A stretch of 64,000 nucleotides of DNA from assembly GCF_020921035.1 (NCBI RefSeq), contig NC_063159.1:7852501-7916500 (forward strand). Direction: 5' to 3'. Within the stretch, counting starts at the first letter, position 1; each line of letters starts with the position of its first letter. A program made the translations under genes and the position numbers. This DNA is from Rhodamnia argentea. Taxonomy: Eukaryota; Streptophyta; Magnoliopsida; Myrtales; Myrtaceae. The notes below the pieces were generated by a model. The model saw only the letters and a list, made by a program, of their open reading frames with translations, ran no database searches and was not told where the DNA came from. This document shows positions 17,631 through 29,600 of this stretch, in pieces.

Positions 17631-17993
17631 ATGATTGTACAGCAAGCTGGCTGGGGCTCCGTCACGACGTACGGTGGATACGTCCAGACAACCAGCGGCT
17701 CTATCGACTTGAGTGGCGCGTCCTCGCCGGCCTTAAGTTCGGGGGAAGAAAAAACCCAAAAAAAGAATCCTGTCGAACTCTTGACAGGAGTTTTTCCCAC
17801 GTGGGAAAACGGGAAGTTCCCGACAAATGATTGTTGCTCAGTCATCAAAGAAACGTCCGGAGACGCAGCAGATGTAACTTCTCATCCTCATTTTTCACTT
17901 GATAAATTGAAAAAAAAATTGTCGAACCCCGAGGAATTCCTTAAACTACTTCATCTCATCTCGACTCTGAGATGTAAAATTAAAGAAAAATAA
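17631..17993 (+). other. Unrecognised open frame of 120 codons
   Basis: An ATG-started frame with no known domain. The first half is Gly/Ser/Thr-rich and the second half is Lys/Leu-rich (SLDKLKKKLSN). The opposite strand is also open over part of it. There is no promoter, splice or homology support in the window, so it may be chance. It contains the 18-base palindrome at 17792-17809. Confidence 0.15.
17792..17809. promoter_or_regulatory. 18-base palindrome centred on a G-box
   Basis: TTTTCCCACGTGGGAAAA is perfectly self-complementary, with the G-box core CACGTG in the middle. G-boxes bind plant bZIP/bHLH factors. There is no supported gene next to it, so its role is unknown. Confidence 0.4.
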
Positions 17994-18009
17994 ATAAATT
18001 CTCTCGACT

Positions 18010-18327
18010 TGAAGAATGACGGTGAGGGAGATAGACTTCACGTCATGTTCGAATGGTTACTGTCGGGGTATGGGACGAGTCAATCGTTTGTTCAATAGAT
18101 AGGATTCCAGCTCCCTCGAAGTTGAGAGAATTTATTCAATCGTTTATCCAATAGATAGGATTCCAGTTCCCTCGAAGTTGGAATGAGTCAATCATTTATT
18201 AAACAGATAGAAGTTGGGAGGATGGCGGTGAGGGAGATAGACCTTCACATCAATTTCGGATGGTTAGTGTCGGGTATGAGATGAGTTAATCATTTATCGA
18301 ATAGATAAGATTTCAATTCCCTCGAGT
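18010..18327. repeat. Short tandem/interspersed repeat cluster
   Basis: Three diverged, directly repeated segments (18016-18127, 18128-18209, 18210-18327). They share GAGGGAGATAGAC, a GTGTCGGG/ACTGTCGGGG word, TCAATCRTTTRT, AATAGATAGGATTCCAG and TCCCTCGAAGTTG. The unit is about 80-115 bases. No coding function was seen. Confidence 0.7.
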
Positions 18328-19137
18328 CGTGTTCGAGTGTGAGGTCGGCATGTGCACACGGATGAGTTATCGGTTGGATGAGGATCGATTAAAGGCGGAT
18401 CTCGTTTTCTCAGACCTCTCTTTCTCTCACACAAAGGTCTGCGTCACCTGTGGCGATGCTTGTAGTGACGTAACAATGGTTCTAAGCATGACATTGGCAG
18501 GACGAGGAGAACAAAACTTGAAGAAAGTCCAAATGGAAAATTAATAGATTTGATCGAGCGAGACCAAAAGAGAATTCCATGGCTCCAATTGAAAAAGAGC
18601 TGTGCCAAATGTTGGGGTACTCCTGATCCTTGAAAGAAGATTATTTATTGTAATTTTGCTCCGGGAGAGCAATCGCGACCATCAATTTTAGAAAACGACG
18701 ATACCCGGATCCATTTGAATCCACTTGTGGATTCAAACGGATGGTTCAGATTGGATGTGTAAGTACCGAGAAAAAAAAGAAAGATCTGCAACGGACGCAC
18801 TCTGAAACATTGTCCATCTAAAAGAAAACCATCCAACTTTCCTGGCAACGTTGTGAGCTACATTGCAGTGTCAATATTATTGTTGAGGCTGTACTACAAT
18901 TGCTACAGCTATGCTGTGATGTGGTGTAACTTGTACATAGGACAATACATGTTTTAAGACCGTAGAGCTTCAAAATTGGATTGAAGGCGCGTTCTAAAAA
19001 GGTAAAAGGCGATGCGATGCTGCTAAGGATTTGTCGAACGACCCCATCAGAAGATGGACCACCCATTTTGCAGTTGTGGCTGTGTCGAGAAAGGTAGACC
19101 AAGTATGCTCAGAGTGGAGAGAACTCTTGTAACCAAA

Positions 19138-19657
19138 GGGGGGTGAGCAAGTTGGATCGGTCCGAACCGAACCGGGTCGGTGGGCCAGTTCTCGGTTCCA
19201 GAGGATGGCAATATGGCTCCTAGTCTTTAAAATTGAAATCGGTGGCCGGGCAATCCGATTCCCGATTCCGGTGATACGAGATCGGACCGGACACTGTTGA
19301 TTTTAATTTTTTTTTTAAATTTTTGGATTTTGTTTTGTCCTTACCTTGTTCTTTCTCTTTATTCAATTGTTGTTCCCATGATTTCTCTACTCGCATTGCG
19401 ATTTCATCATTCACGAAATCACCATATCGCGAGGCCAAATGAGTCGAGATTGTATGAAAATTGGGCTTGTTGCTTCATTTGGTATTCTTTTTCCTCGAAT
19501 ATTGGATATTTTACTAGCTCCATTGGACCGCCCGGGAACTAGACGAGAGTGGTCGATCCGGTCTAGTCCGGTTCTCGAGACCGTCAATCCGGGACCACCG
19601 GTCCTTATCCCAATTCTTAAAGGGAACCGGATTGGACTGGGAACCGATCACCCCCTA
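19138..19657. repeat. AACCGG-rich element with GGGGTGA ends, hAT-like
   Basis: It starts GGGGGTGAGC followed by GGTCCGAACCGAACCGGG, and ends GGGAACCGATCACCCCC. The ends are short inverted repeats (GGGGGTGAKC) and the flanking 100 bases are full of CCGGTT/AACCGG words. This matches the general look of plant non-autonomous hAT elements. No clean 8-base target duplication was found. Confidence 0.45.
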
Positions 19658-20299
19658 ATTGCTAGATAGATAGCCTTGTGAATGGTCGGGGTTATGAGCT
19701 CTTGATTATGGAGTAAAATGTTCCAACTGATTTAGGCAGCTATTTTGAGAAATATACATTAATTTTTGGAGTATGATGATTAGCCTTCTCGTTTTTAATA
19801 CGTATTCCAGTATAAACACCAAACGTCTGCCGAGAAATGCAAAACGCTAAACAAAAGCTTAATCGACAAAATTAAGGGAAAGTCAATCGATTTCCGCATC
19901 GCATCCAAACATTATCTCACCGTCTGTCGTGTTCCTTTCGTAGATTCGTCTGCGAATATTTAACATCGACGGAGAGAAAAAGCGACACCAACGTTACACT
20001 GCAGTACCATCTCATTCTAATCTCGACAAGGTTACACCCGAAGCTAAAACCTAATTGTTCGAGCTAGAAGAAAACATTAACCGTGAGTTTCGTCGTGCAC
20101 GGAGTTTCTGCGTATTGTTGAGGTGTTCGCCGAATCAACCGTCGGTCGGAGGTGAAGCGAAGAAGCCGATGTGAATGGACGGATGATTAAGGCCGTCCCG
20201 AGACCGAGACCTCGGATCTGAAGCATTTGAACATAGATCGATGGCTCATGAAGCAATGAATCTTATCATATGAGGACGGGGCTCACTAGTTACTAATAA

Positions 20300-20480
20300 T
20301 TTGAAAAAATTATCGAAAATTTCTAAATCTATTGCAATTGTGTCAATTCGGTCGTTAATCCTTTTTAGTCGGTTGACGCCGACACAGCACTATCGACGCT
20401 AACGTGTTAATTTTCTGTAATAATTTCATAATTTTCTGAATTATTTTTTTTTTCTTTCTTTTTTCCCAATTCGTTTTCGG
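20300..20480. repeat. Half-copy of a dispersed inverted-repeat element
   Basis: It contains AATTCGGTCGTTAATCC, GCCGACACAGCACTATCGACGCTAACGTG and flanking AT-rich text. This resembles the left half of the element at 45291-45835. Confidence 0.4.
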
Positions 20481-20930
20481 TTCTCGCCTGCATTGATCTC
20501 GATTGGCCTGTTCACTCTAGCGGTCGATGGGTCATCTTCTCGGCTCGACCTCCCCAAGCCGCGGAAGTTGAAAGTTGTTTCCGTTGGCTCGTGGGATCCC
20601 CGCTGCTTCTCTCTTCACCGTGACCCGGTGGTTTGTACCGGGTCATCGAATCTCCGTCGCCTTTGGAATCACTCGTAAGCAAATCAAGTAGCTTTCTTTC
20701 TCCCCTTCATGCGAAAGGATGAGATGTAACTATGCGGAAAATGTTCCTTTTTTTTCCTTCTCTTCTTTGGACATCATGAATGGCCTTTCTCTAACACTAC
20801 TAGATCTTTTGCTTATCTTTTCCATATGGTGGTCGAGATGAGACACTGACGAAGAAAGCGGAATCGGATGAACCAGTCGCCCTGTGAGAGTTGTTAAAAC
20901 TTAAAAGCTACAACGGGAAAGGTGTTGGGT
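20470..20930 (+). pseudogene. GT47 glycosyltransferase 5' fragment
   Basis: The segment aligns with exons 1 and 2 of the intact neighbour. It encodes the tail of the signal-anchor (LISIGLFTLAVDGSS against LISVGLFALACNGSP) and the ESDEPVA stretch of exon 2. It lacks the normal start region, carries frame lesions (a stop in exon 2 near 20885) and has no catalytic exons. It is a truncated tandem duplicate. Confidence 0.8.
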
Positions 20931-21493
20931 TGCGAGGGGAGGTCCGACGTCTCTCGATGCGAAAAAATAAATGAGATTTTCCTTATCAAACGATGGAAAA
21001 TATTTTTCAGTCTCAATTAAGCATCGGAAATATAATACTTTTCCCGAAAATTGAGTTTTTCGAAAACGTCACATTTCTGCTAAACAAACGAGGTTAATTT
21101 CATGTACAAAGGAATTGGGAAGGTCTAGGATCAAAACCCTTTGTAGACCAAGCAGGGGCCCATGGGCCCTGAAGCCCACTACTGTTGAGTGGATGGGCTT
21201 GTGAAGGCCCATGAGCTATAATGGGCTGGATTTATGGGCCCTGGGCTATCGAGTCTTAAATTTTTACCACTTTATTTTCCGATTTTAGAGTATATACACT
21301 AGCTTTCTCGTTTGCTTATACGTATGCTAGTATCAAGCTACGTATTGCATGTCTTGCCAAGGAATGCAGAAGGTTAAACGACAAATCAATCGACAAATTA
21401 TCGGAAGCTAATCGATTTCGACATCGACCGGAGAACACAAGCTCGAAGTTCACCATATCCTTTCATGAATCTGTCCGCCCGTATTTAACACCA

Positions 21494-21760
21494 ATGGATA
21501 CATATAATTACAGCAACCTCGTAAGAATCTCACCCCCAGAAGTCACATCTCGGATGATTTACCACGATACCGTCTTGTACGAAGGAAATTACATCCAATG
21601 CCAAAAGCTAATTGTTGAAATGGAAGAGCCTGAGATCTTAGCCCAGGACATCATGCATAGAATCTCCGCGACACCGCCGGCAGCAGTCAATGAATTGCTG
21701 TCGGTACCATCGATCATCGTAGGTGAAACGGAGAAGCGTGATTCGACGAATTGTACGTGA
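21494..21760 (+). other. Unrecognised 88-codon open frame
   Basis: An ATG-started frame, fairly acidic, with no domain I recognise (contains IQCQKLIVEMEEPEILAQD). The corresponding region of unit A (about 19950-20180) does not keep an open frame. It could be a fragment of a lost gene or a chance frame. Confidence 0.25.
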
Positions 21761-21899
21761 TCGGACGAATGATCAAGGCCGTGCCGAGACCAAGAGCACA
21801 TAACTTCTTCCTAACAACCAAACGAAACAGTCAAAATATTTCTTTAATCATGGAAGTTTTTGAATAAATGCTAGTTTTACACGTAATGGTCAACCCCAT

Positions 21900-22195
21900 T
21901 TGATCTTAAAAAAAAACTTCCAGAGAAAAAAAATAAAGAAAAAAGGAAATTTTTATAAAAAAAAAAATCCAAAAACATTACATATTACTCAAATTTGCCA
22001 ACATCAGCGCCGGCCATACCATGTAGGATGGTCGGCATCCATGTCAGCGATTTTCAACCAAAATTGGATAGATAGACTGAATTGACATAAATACAAAAAG
22101 TTTAGGACTGAATTAGCCACACACAAAAAAAAGTGTACAACTAAATTAGCATAGGTTTGGGAATTTTTTGGTAAAATTTCTTCATATATATTGTC
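21900..22195. repeat. Dispersed inverted-repeat element, partial copy
   Basis: It shares ACATAAATACAAAAAGTTTAGGACTGAATTAGC and the GCCGGCC/CATGTCAG region with 45291-45835. It looks like the right half of that family. Confidence 0.45.
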
Positions 22196-22744
22196 ACATG
22201 AATATGCCTGAAACTGAATCCCCCATATTGTTTCAATGAATGTAACTCCTAAATAATCTATAAGTTCGTTGTCTAACACGATTTGCATTAGACATGCTTG
22301 AGAAAGTATCTTTTTTTTGGTTTTTTTCGATGACACTCCTCATCGAGAAGGTAAAGGAGAAACCTCAATGAGCCTCGAGTAGAGCACACCCCCGTTACTC
22401 TTTAGGAGGCGTCCGTCCCGGATAAACTAACCACCTCGCAGTGTCTCGCCGCGAGATACACTCGACAGTCTGAAGTAATTCAATCAAGTCCGATCGATCA
22501 CTCATAGAGAAAACACGCAATCCTCGTGTCGAACTTTTCCTGCTACTCTAATTTCTAGTTTGGAATCTAACTTTCTGTATTTTCAATGGTAGATATCTTC
22601 CTTTTGACACATGAAAGGCGGTGTAACGCCGGGGAAAGTAGCTCAACTTAAGCTTAAAAAAAGGCTTTGGCGAGCCTAAGGAGACGTCGACTCTAAGAAA
22701 GCATTTGCATGGCTTGTGCTCTCCTTATTAATATCTGACAAAAT

Positions 22745-22772
22745 GCCAAGAAGAAGAAGAAGAAGAAGAAGC
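22745..22772. repeat. GAA trinucleotide run
   Basis: About nine AAG/GAA units in the probable leader or promoter of the GT47 gene. Confidence 0.85.
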
Positions 22773-22922
22773 GAAGAAAACCCACGTGAATTCTCCTGCG
22801 CAAGGTTGGAATAACTTGCCATGAAGCAATGAATCCTATCCTTTGTTGAAGACGGGCACTCTGGCCGCTAATAACTCCAACCGAGAGATGCCGGAACAGA
22901 GCCCTGAAGAGCAGTGCACAAA

Positions 22923-25084
22923 ATGAGCACTCAGAAGGCCTCGCCGGCTTCGTCTTCGGCGCCCCGGTCATTCAGTTCGCTTCTTGTTCTTTATCTTTTC
23001 GTGCTGCTTGTGTTGATCTCGGTTGGTCTGTTCGCTCTGGCCTGTAATGGGTCGCCTTCTCAGCTCGAACTTGCCTTGCCGTGGAAGTTGAGAGCTGGTT
23101 TTGTCAGCTCGAGAGCCACCATTGCTCTATCTGCACTCAGGCCAGATGATTTGGGCCGCGCCGTCGAGTCTCCGTCGCGTTCGAATTATTCGGAAGCAAA
23201 ACATGTAGCTGTTGCTCCTCTAAGAAACGTACCTTTGTACAAAATTTCCCTTTTTTTCCTTTTAGGACACCCTTTCTGATAATCCTAGGATCCTTTTTTT
23301 GCATCTATTCTATTAGGCGGCCGAGACTGAGATGCTGTCGGAGAAACCGGAATCGGATGAACCGGTGGCCATCGAAGAGCCTGTGAGGGTTGCCAAAAGA
23401 TATAGCAGGTTAGGAGGAAAGATGTTGGATTTTTAGAAGTGTGTGTTTGATGTCCTTTCCAGAGAGATTTGAGTTAAAAGCCAGGCGTTCTGGACGCCTT
23501 TATCGCCTCCTGATTGAGTCAGTCTCACTCATTGTCAGGCATTTTGATCACTTGGGCAGGTTAGAGAGCCTAGAGTCCAGCCTGTCCAGAGCCCGGTCCG
23601 CCATCAGGGAAGCCGCCCTGGTCCGGAACCTGACGTCGGTCCACGCCGACGCCGACTATGTCCCCCGAGGACCGATTTACAGGAACGCCAACGCTTTCCA
23701 CAGGTACGGTCTCCATCTTCCTTACAATTCCCGATCGGTTCTTCGACAGTCGACTCCGTGAGCCTGGAGGATCATACGCTGCCGGCGATGTGCAGGAGCT
23801 ATCTGGAGATGGAGAGGCTGTTCAAGATATATGTGTACCAAGAAGGGGAGCCGCCAATGTTCCACGACGGGCCATGCAAGAGCATATATTCCACGGAGGG
23901 AAGGTTCATCCATGAGATGGAGAGAGGCCAGAACTTGTACCGGACCGTGGACCCTGACGAGGCCCTCGTCTACTTCCTCCCCTTCAGCGTGGTCATGCTG
24001 GTCCAGTACCTCTACGAGCCCGGGTCCCACGAGACTCGCGCCATCGGGCGTGCCGTCGTCGACTACGTGGACGTGTTGGCCGCAAAGTACCCGTTCTGGA
24101 ACCGGAGCCTCGGGGCCGATCACTTCATGCTCTCTTGCCACGACTGGGTAATAACCGCTAACATCACATTTCATGTCCGGACGAAAACACGTCCATCTTT
24201 CGTCGAGCGCTCGTAGTATTTCTATTTTAATGTTGATGGAGCCCTTTTTTTAAAACAAAACAAGAAGAAGAAGATCGATTTTCACCGTGTCGAGCTTTTC
24301 AACTCTTGTGCTATCCAGTTTTAACCCACCTCAAGTCACGGAATTGCACGGGCGGTTCGATCCGATCCGATCCGGGCGGTTCCATTGATCACTCAAAGTC
24401 CCTAACCGTTTGGCCTTCTTTGCACTCAAAGGCTTGATTTCTGAAATAGAATGAATCGACGTTCCACAGGGGCCGCGCGCGTCTTCCTACGTACCCAACC
24501 TCTTCAGCAAGTCCATCCGGGTCCTGTGCAACGCCAACACCTCGGAAGGGTTCGACCCCTTCAAGGACGCGTCGCTCCCGGAGATCAACCTCAAGACCGG
24601 GGAGATCTCCGGCCTCCTCGGCGGACCCTCCCCGTCGCGCCGCGGCATCCTGGCCTTCTTCACGGGCCGCCTGCACGGCCACATCAGGCACCTGCTGCTG
24701 CGGGAGTGGAAGGGCAAGGAGGACCCGGACATGCGAGTCTACGACGAGCTCCCACGCGGGGCGAGCTACGAGTCGATGCTGAGGCAGAGCAGGTATTGCC
24801 TGTGCCCGAGCGGGTACGAGGTGGCGAGCCCTAGGGTGGTGGAGGCCATATACGCGGAGTGCGTGCCCGTGCTGATCTCCGACGGGTACGTGCCGCCGTT
24901 CAGCGATGTCCTGAACTGGAAGGCCTTCTCCGTGCGGGTGCAAGTGAGGGACATACCCAACATCAAGAAGATACTGATGGGCATTTCGCAGTCGCAGTAC
25001 CTGAGGATGCAGAGGAGGGTGAAGCAAGTGCAGAGGCATTTCGTGGCCAACGGCCGCCGAGGCGGTACGACGTCTTCCACATGA
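22923..25084 (+). CDS. GT47 exostosin-family glycosyltransferase (At5g25310/At5g11130-like), C-terminus frameshifted
   Basis: Five exons: 22923-23204, 23317-23408, 23560-23703, 23796-24147, 24470-25084. They give 494 residues to the stop actually reached. The N-terminus is a type II signal-anchor (LLVLYLFVLLVLISVGLFAL), so Golgi lumenal orientation is likely. Exon 3 carries the YVPRGPIYRNANAF motif, exon 4 HDGPCKSIYSTEGRFIHEME, and exon 5 RVLCNANTSEGF, FFTGRLHGH, LCPSGYEVASPRVVEAIYAECVPVLISDGY-type donor-site motifs. The family transfers sugars in cell-wall polysaccharide synthesis. The exact product is unknown. At about 25052-25056 one C seems missing from an expected GGCCCGCCG, so the frame leaves family sequence at VANG and stops at 25084. 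The lost tail (PRRYDVFHMT...NIRI) is open in the next frame to 25140. The exon 1 donor is the least certain boundary. Confidence 0.87.
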
Positions 25085-25429
25085 CCGTCCACTCCATCTG
25101 GCTCCGCCGGCTGAACATTCGGATCGCCGACTCGGCTTAAACCGGGCGAGTGCGTCGAGTAGATGATCGGAAAGAGAGACTGTTGCGGCTTTTCTCCGTT
25201 ATGTGTAGCATTGCTGTGCGGGAAAGATGAGCAGATTTTTATCGCTCGGGAAGAATTTGCTCTCTTGTTTGGGAAACAATATTTTTTTTAGCATCATGTC
25301 TTTGGATAGACCATTTTGAGCAGCCCTGACAGAGGGCAAGAAACTACGTAGGTTAGATTTTCTGTTCTCAAAATGTTTACGATCAAAAAGTTCCGAGCAA
25401 CGCTTAAGTAAGATTGTATCCCGAAACTG

Positions 25430-25690
25430 TCCAATCAGTCCTAAACCTACTGTTCGGATTCAAATTCGATGCTTAACTTGTCAATTTTTATTAATTTAGT
25501 CATAAATCTTTGCACGAAATGTAAAGTGGTCATTTGGGCTAATGTTCAGCGGAATCACTAAAGCGACGTGAGTTGTGTCACGTAGGGCGGCCAGCGGTGA
25601 CTAGACCTCCACTTCGGTGATTTTACGGCAACATTTGGTCGGAAAGATCATATGGGAATTTTGCGCAAAAATTTAAGATTAAATTGACAA
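25430..25690. repeat. Dispersed inverted-repeat element, diverged copy
   Basis: The text AATCAGTCCTAAACC, AATTTAGTCATAAATC, a central GACGTGAGTTGTGTCACGTAGGGCGGCC and a terminal AAGATTAAATTGACAAT match the family at 45291-45835 and 63715-64000 in layout. Confidence 0.4.
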
Positions 25691-26562
25691 TAATTGAACA
25701 CTTAGATTCTCGTAACCTTGCACGCCTTTTCCGATCAGGTACCGCTTATCAGATTAGGAGAGACTCTCTTCGTCAATAAGCGTGGAGAGGATAAAAGAGA
25801 AGATCGGAGTGGCTTGGAACTAAACCATTCGTTCCCACAGGCCCACTTCTCCATCAGGTGCGTCCCCCGTTTTTTAACTTTTAATTTGTCTAACTAGATC
25901 CTCGAATAACACACACTCTCGGCCTTTTCAAGGGAATTTCTCAAAAGAAAATGCTTTCCTGACAATCTATTAAGGACGATACAATCTCAATCACAAATCT
26001 ACACACATCACCGTGTGTTTTGCAAAAAAAAATATTTATTAATCGAGAGATCGCGTGGTCAGAAATAACCGATATTGCTATCGTACTATCCGACTAGCAG
26101 CTTCCTTTCTCAAACTTCAAATGGGGTCAATCGGAGTCGCCGTGTCCTCGGAGAAGGCGCGAGTCCGGCAGGAAATAAAATGAGAATTAGAGCGGGATTT
26201 ATGCGAAATTCGTACACAATCTTTCTTTAATATCAAAAAGGAAGAGAAAAAAAGAAATTAATCGATTTTGCTTTTATCATTATTATTATTATTATTTTAT
26301 TTTATGCCTTGAGTCGGTTCCCGCCAAAAAAAAGAAATTAAAAAGCTTTTTTACATAGGACGGAGAGCCGGGGGGTGTCCGTCACTCGTCACTTTCCCCG
26401 GATCGCTTTAAGCCGTTGCGCTTGTCTCCTGTCGACGCGTGTCTCTGATGATTCCCTCTCGCTGCCACCTCACCCTCCCCCCCCAAAGCTCTTCCTCGAT
26501 CTCTCTCCCTCCGTCGTCATCTCCATCTTCTTCGCGTAGAAGGTGCACACCCACGCGCGCGC

Positions 26563-26585
26563 GCTCTCTCTCTCTCTCTCTCTCT
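26563..26585. repeat. CT microsatellite in 5' leader
   Basis: About eleven CT units directly before the start codon at 26601. Pyrimidine-rich leaders recur in several genes of this window. Confidence 0.85.
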
Positions 26586-26600
26586 GCTTTGGAGCCGGCA

Positions 26601-29600
26601 ATGGAGGTCCCGGTAGGGTTCTTGGGCAAGCTGTGGAGCTTCGTCACTTTCCTCCCCTTCTTCTTCTCGCTCTTCGTCCTCGGCCTCCTCAAAGGTAACG
26701 CCCGACCTCTTCTCTTCCTTCGTCCCAGTGTGGTTCGTCTCGTCGCCGGAAGCTTGCAGGCTAGCTTTCGCTGGAGAAACGGAGTTCAATCGACGATCAC
26801 TCGTTGTCGAATGCTCCACCAAAAAAAAAGAGAGAGAGAGAGGATGCTCTAGTGAAAATTAAGAGAAATGCCTGCTTCTTCTTGTTGTGTTGGTGACGAC
26901 TTCCTGTCCGTATCCGTCGGTGATTCGCCTGTTGTTTTCAACAGCGGCGGTAGTCGGTCCGGTCGCGGTGTGCATCATCGGGTTGGGAAACTCGGCCGTG
27001 ATCATAGGGCTGTGGATTGCTCATGTTGCCTGGACTTACTACTGCGTGGCGAGGTAATGGTGCTGGCGATTCGCGCCGTCGCGTCCGAAATTTCAGACTC
27101 CTCTGTTTTTTTTTTTCCTTTTTAATGCTTTGCAATTCGGGTTTTGTGGTGCCAATAATTTCAGGACCAAGAGGCTGGGGCTGATTCTGAAGATTCTGGT
27201 GCTAATAATACTGCCAGTGCCTCTAGTCCTTTGGCCTATGGTCGGGATTTCAGGGAGCATGTTGGGTGGAGTGGCGTACGGGGTCTTTGCTCCCCTAATA
27301 GCAACCTTTGAAGCGGTTGGAGAGAATGTGACGGACAAGTTCTATCATTGTTTTCTTGTAAGTCCCCAGTTTGGCTCTGATTCTAGCTTGTTTCTGGATG
27401 CTCGGGCTTCTTCTGCAGTTTGAAACGTGTAACTAGGGAACGGTGTCTTTGTGTTGATTTCCAGTGCCAAGATATTCTTTATTTATAGGGCATCTGCAAT
27501 ACGTAATGTCTAAGAATTGCTGGCTGTTTCAGGGAATATAAAGATTTTCTCAAATACCTGTTGAAGACGTGTTAGGGGCGCACTGAGCTATGTATATGAA
27601 TAGTGGCCTTACAGAAGGTTGACAGCTAAAGCATGCAATTTTGTGTGGATACTCGGCGTTTTAAAAGCTTTGCATTGCATAGCAGATGTCTGGCTAGTCA
27701 CTGATAGGATCTGGTATCTCTGGTTGCCATGGTATCAATTTATGACCACAACACCTTGTCCTAAGAAAAAGTCCTTCAGGGGGGCAATAGGCAGCTGAAA
27801 GAAGATTCAGATAGCAGCTTGAATGAGTCCTTATGTCATTGACCACTTAGTAGTTCTCTTGCAATTTTAGACTTCAGTTTTTACAGTAAAGTCATAAACA
27901 GTGAAAACTTTATTGGCCGGATGGAAGTTAATGGTGAACTGTTATTGACGTGAACAAGGCGAGCATCTTTGTCAATGTTTCTCCTTCATTTTGAATAATA
28001 TATTGAAAGCAACAAGAAGCAAAATCTCATAAGGTCCTTTATAGTTTTGGATGACTTTTTTACATTTCCAATCATAAGTAAGCAACCACTCCACGTGAGA
28101 GTAATATGTTACCTGAAAGCAGGGGATGTGCGGCGCTTTTTGTTCGGGTCTTCTATACATGTAATCTCTTTCCACCTAAAGCCCTTTCACTTAGTTTCAC
28201 GTGCATTCTTTGATAGTCCGGTTTGCGTGTAAGGAAGTGTTAAATTATCCCAAGTAGCTTATGGGGTTCATATGGGACTTATTTACATGTGATAGCTTGG
28301 ATATTACTAGGTATTGGTATTAGATAGAATGCAGCGGCGAATGTAACCGACTCCATTGATTTGGAAAAAGCCTGGTGGTGGTTGTATTTTTTCCTATACA
28401 GTTAGTGTTCTCTCTTTTAATCTTTGTGTGGTGACCGTGAGTCCTTTCTTTCCAGTTATTGCTTTCACAACAATATGCAGCGCCTGTATCCCAATTGTAA
28501 ATGTGGTTTTTTTTGTACCAGGATGGTCTTTGGTCCACAGTAGAAGGAAGTTGCACTGTGGTACGGGACTTCACAGATTTCTGCTTCCACTCCTACTTTT
28601 CCTTTATGGATGAATTGAGAGAGAAAATACAACCAGATGAAAAGCCCATGGACATCAAGTAAAATTGTACCTTAGTTCTAAATTGTAACAATATGCAATA
28701 TGGCAGCTGCGGCGCATTGACGTTATGATGTTATCTTCAGGTTATCAAAGTTGCCTGCTGCTTGGCTGGTGAGTCTGATGGGGGTGGTAGTAGATGTTCC
28801 TTTGATCACGGCTGTTGCCCTGGTGAAAAGTCCATATATGTTGTTGAGAGGGTGGAAGAGACTATTGGAAGACTTGATTGGCCGAGAAGGACCGTTTTTA
28901 GAGACGGTGTGTGTCCCATTTGCGGGGCTTGCCATAATTTTGTGGCCTCTTGCCGTTGTTGGAGCTGTGGCAGCAGCTTTCCTTGCTAGCTTTTTTCTGG
29001 GGTTGTATAGTGGAGTAGTTGTCTATCAGGTACTAAAAATATGCCACTCCTGAAAGATCCTTGTATTTGAACAATTTTGCATCAGTGTGTTGATAGCTTT
29101 TCTTTATCCTCGAGTTTGATCTGAACAGAGATACCTAATTCCAGGAGGATTCGCTTCAAATGGGAGTGGCATACATTGTGTCGGTTGTCTCATTGTTCGA
29201 TGAGTACGTTAATGATTTACTTTACCTGCAAGAAGGGTCTTGTCTGCCGAGGTGCGTTTGCGATCTTCTTTCATTTGATCATTCATGCTTGATAATCTGT
29301 GAGGATTTGTTCTACTACAAATTGGTGTCTAAGTTTGAGCCACCAATTGACAGCCAGGCCCAAATATCGTCGAAACATGAAAGCTAGCCTCGAGAGAAAG
29401 AATTCCAGCGTCAACAATGGATCGAGGGATGGCAAAGGAGGTCCATACATTTCAAAACTATATTCACAACAGTCCAGAACATTGAAGGGGGCTATCCAAC
29501 AGTATAGACCAGTGCAAGTAAGATCAATAGACGCCTCAATCATCTTTTTGATATGATGTTCACCAACGAAAATCTTATCTCTGCAGGTGTGGGATTGGCT

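Larger units (their letters stand above)
19780..20930 (+). repeat. Segmental duplication, unit A
   Basis: This unit is collinear in blocks with unit B (21270-23430). Matching points are the TACGTAT...CAGTAT region (19800 and 21315), GGACGAATGATCAAGGCCGT-type text (20175 and 21760), the GCAATGAATC leader (20253 and 22823) and the first two GT47 exons (20470-20930 and 22980-23430). Unit A lacks everything downstream of GT47 exon 2. Confidence 0.75.
21270..23430 (+). repeat. Segmental duplication, unit B
   Basis: Partner of unit A at 19780-20930. It leads into the full GT47 gene. It is longer than unit A because of inserted DNA at about 21900-22700, including a dispersed element copy. Confidence 0.7.
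25141..26600. other. Intergenic, plus leader of the next gene
   Basis: No gene seen. 25430-25690 resembles the dispersed element family. ATT triplet runs lie near 26277-26296. The last 150 bases are pyrimidine-rich leader sequence of the gene starting at 26601. Confidence 0.5.

Noticed and set aside
26408..26852. Overlapping frames around the CT leader of the At3g27390-like gene
   Set aside because: They are low-complexity Ser/Arg translations of CT/GA runs. Only the frame starting at 26601 continues through spliced exons.
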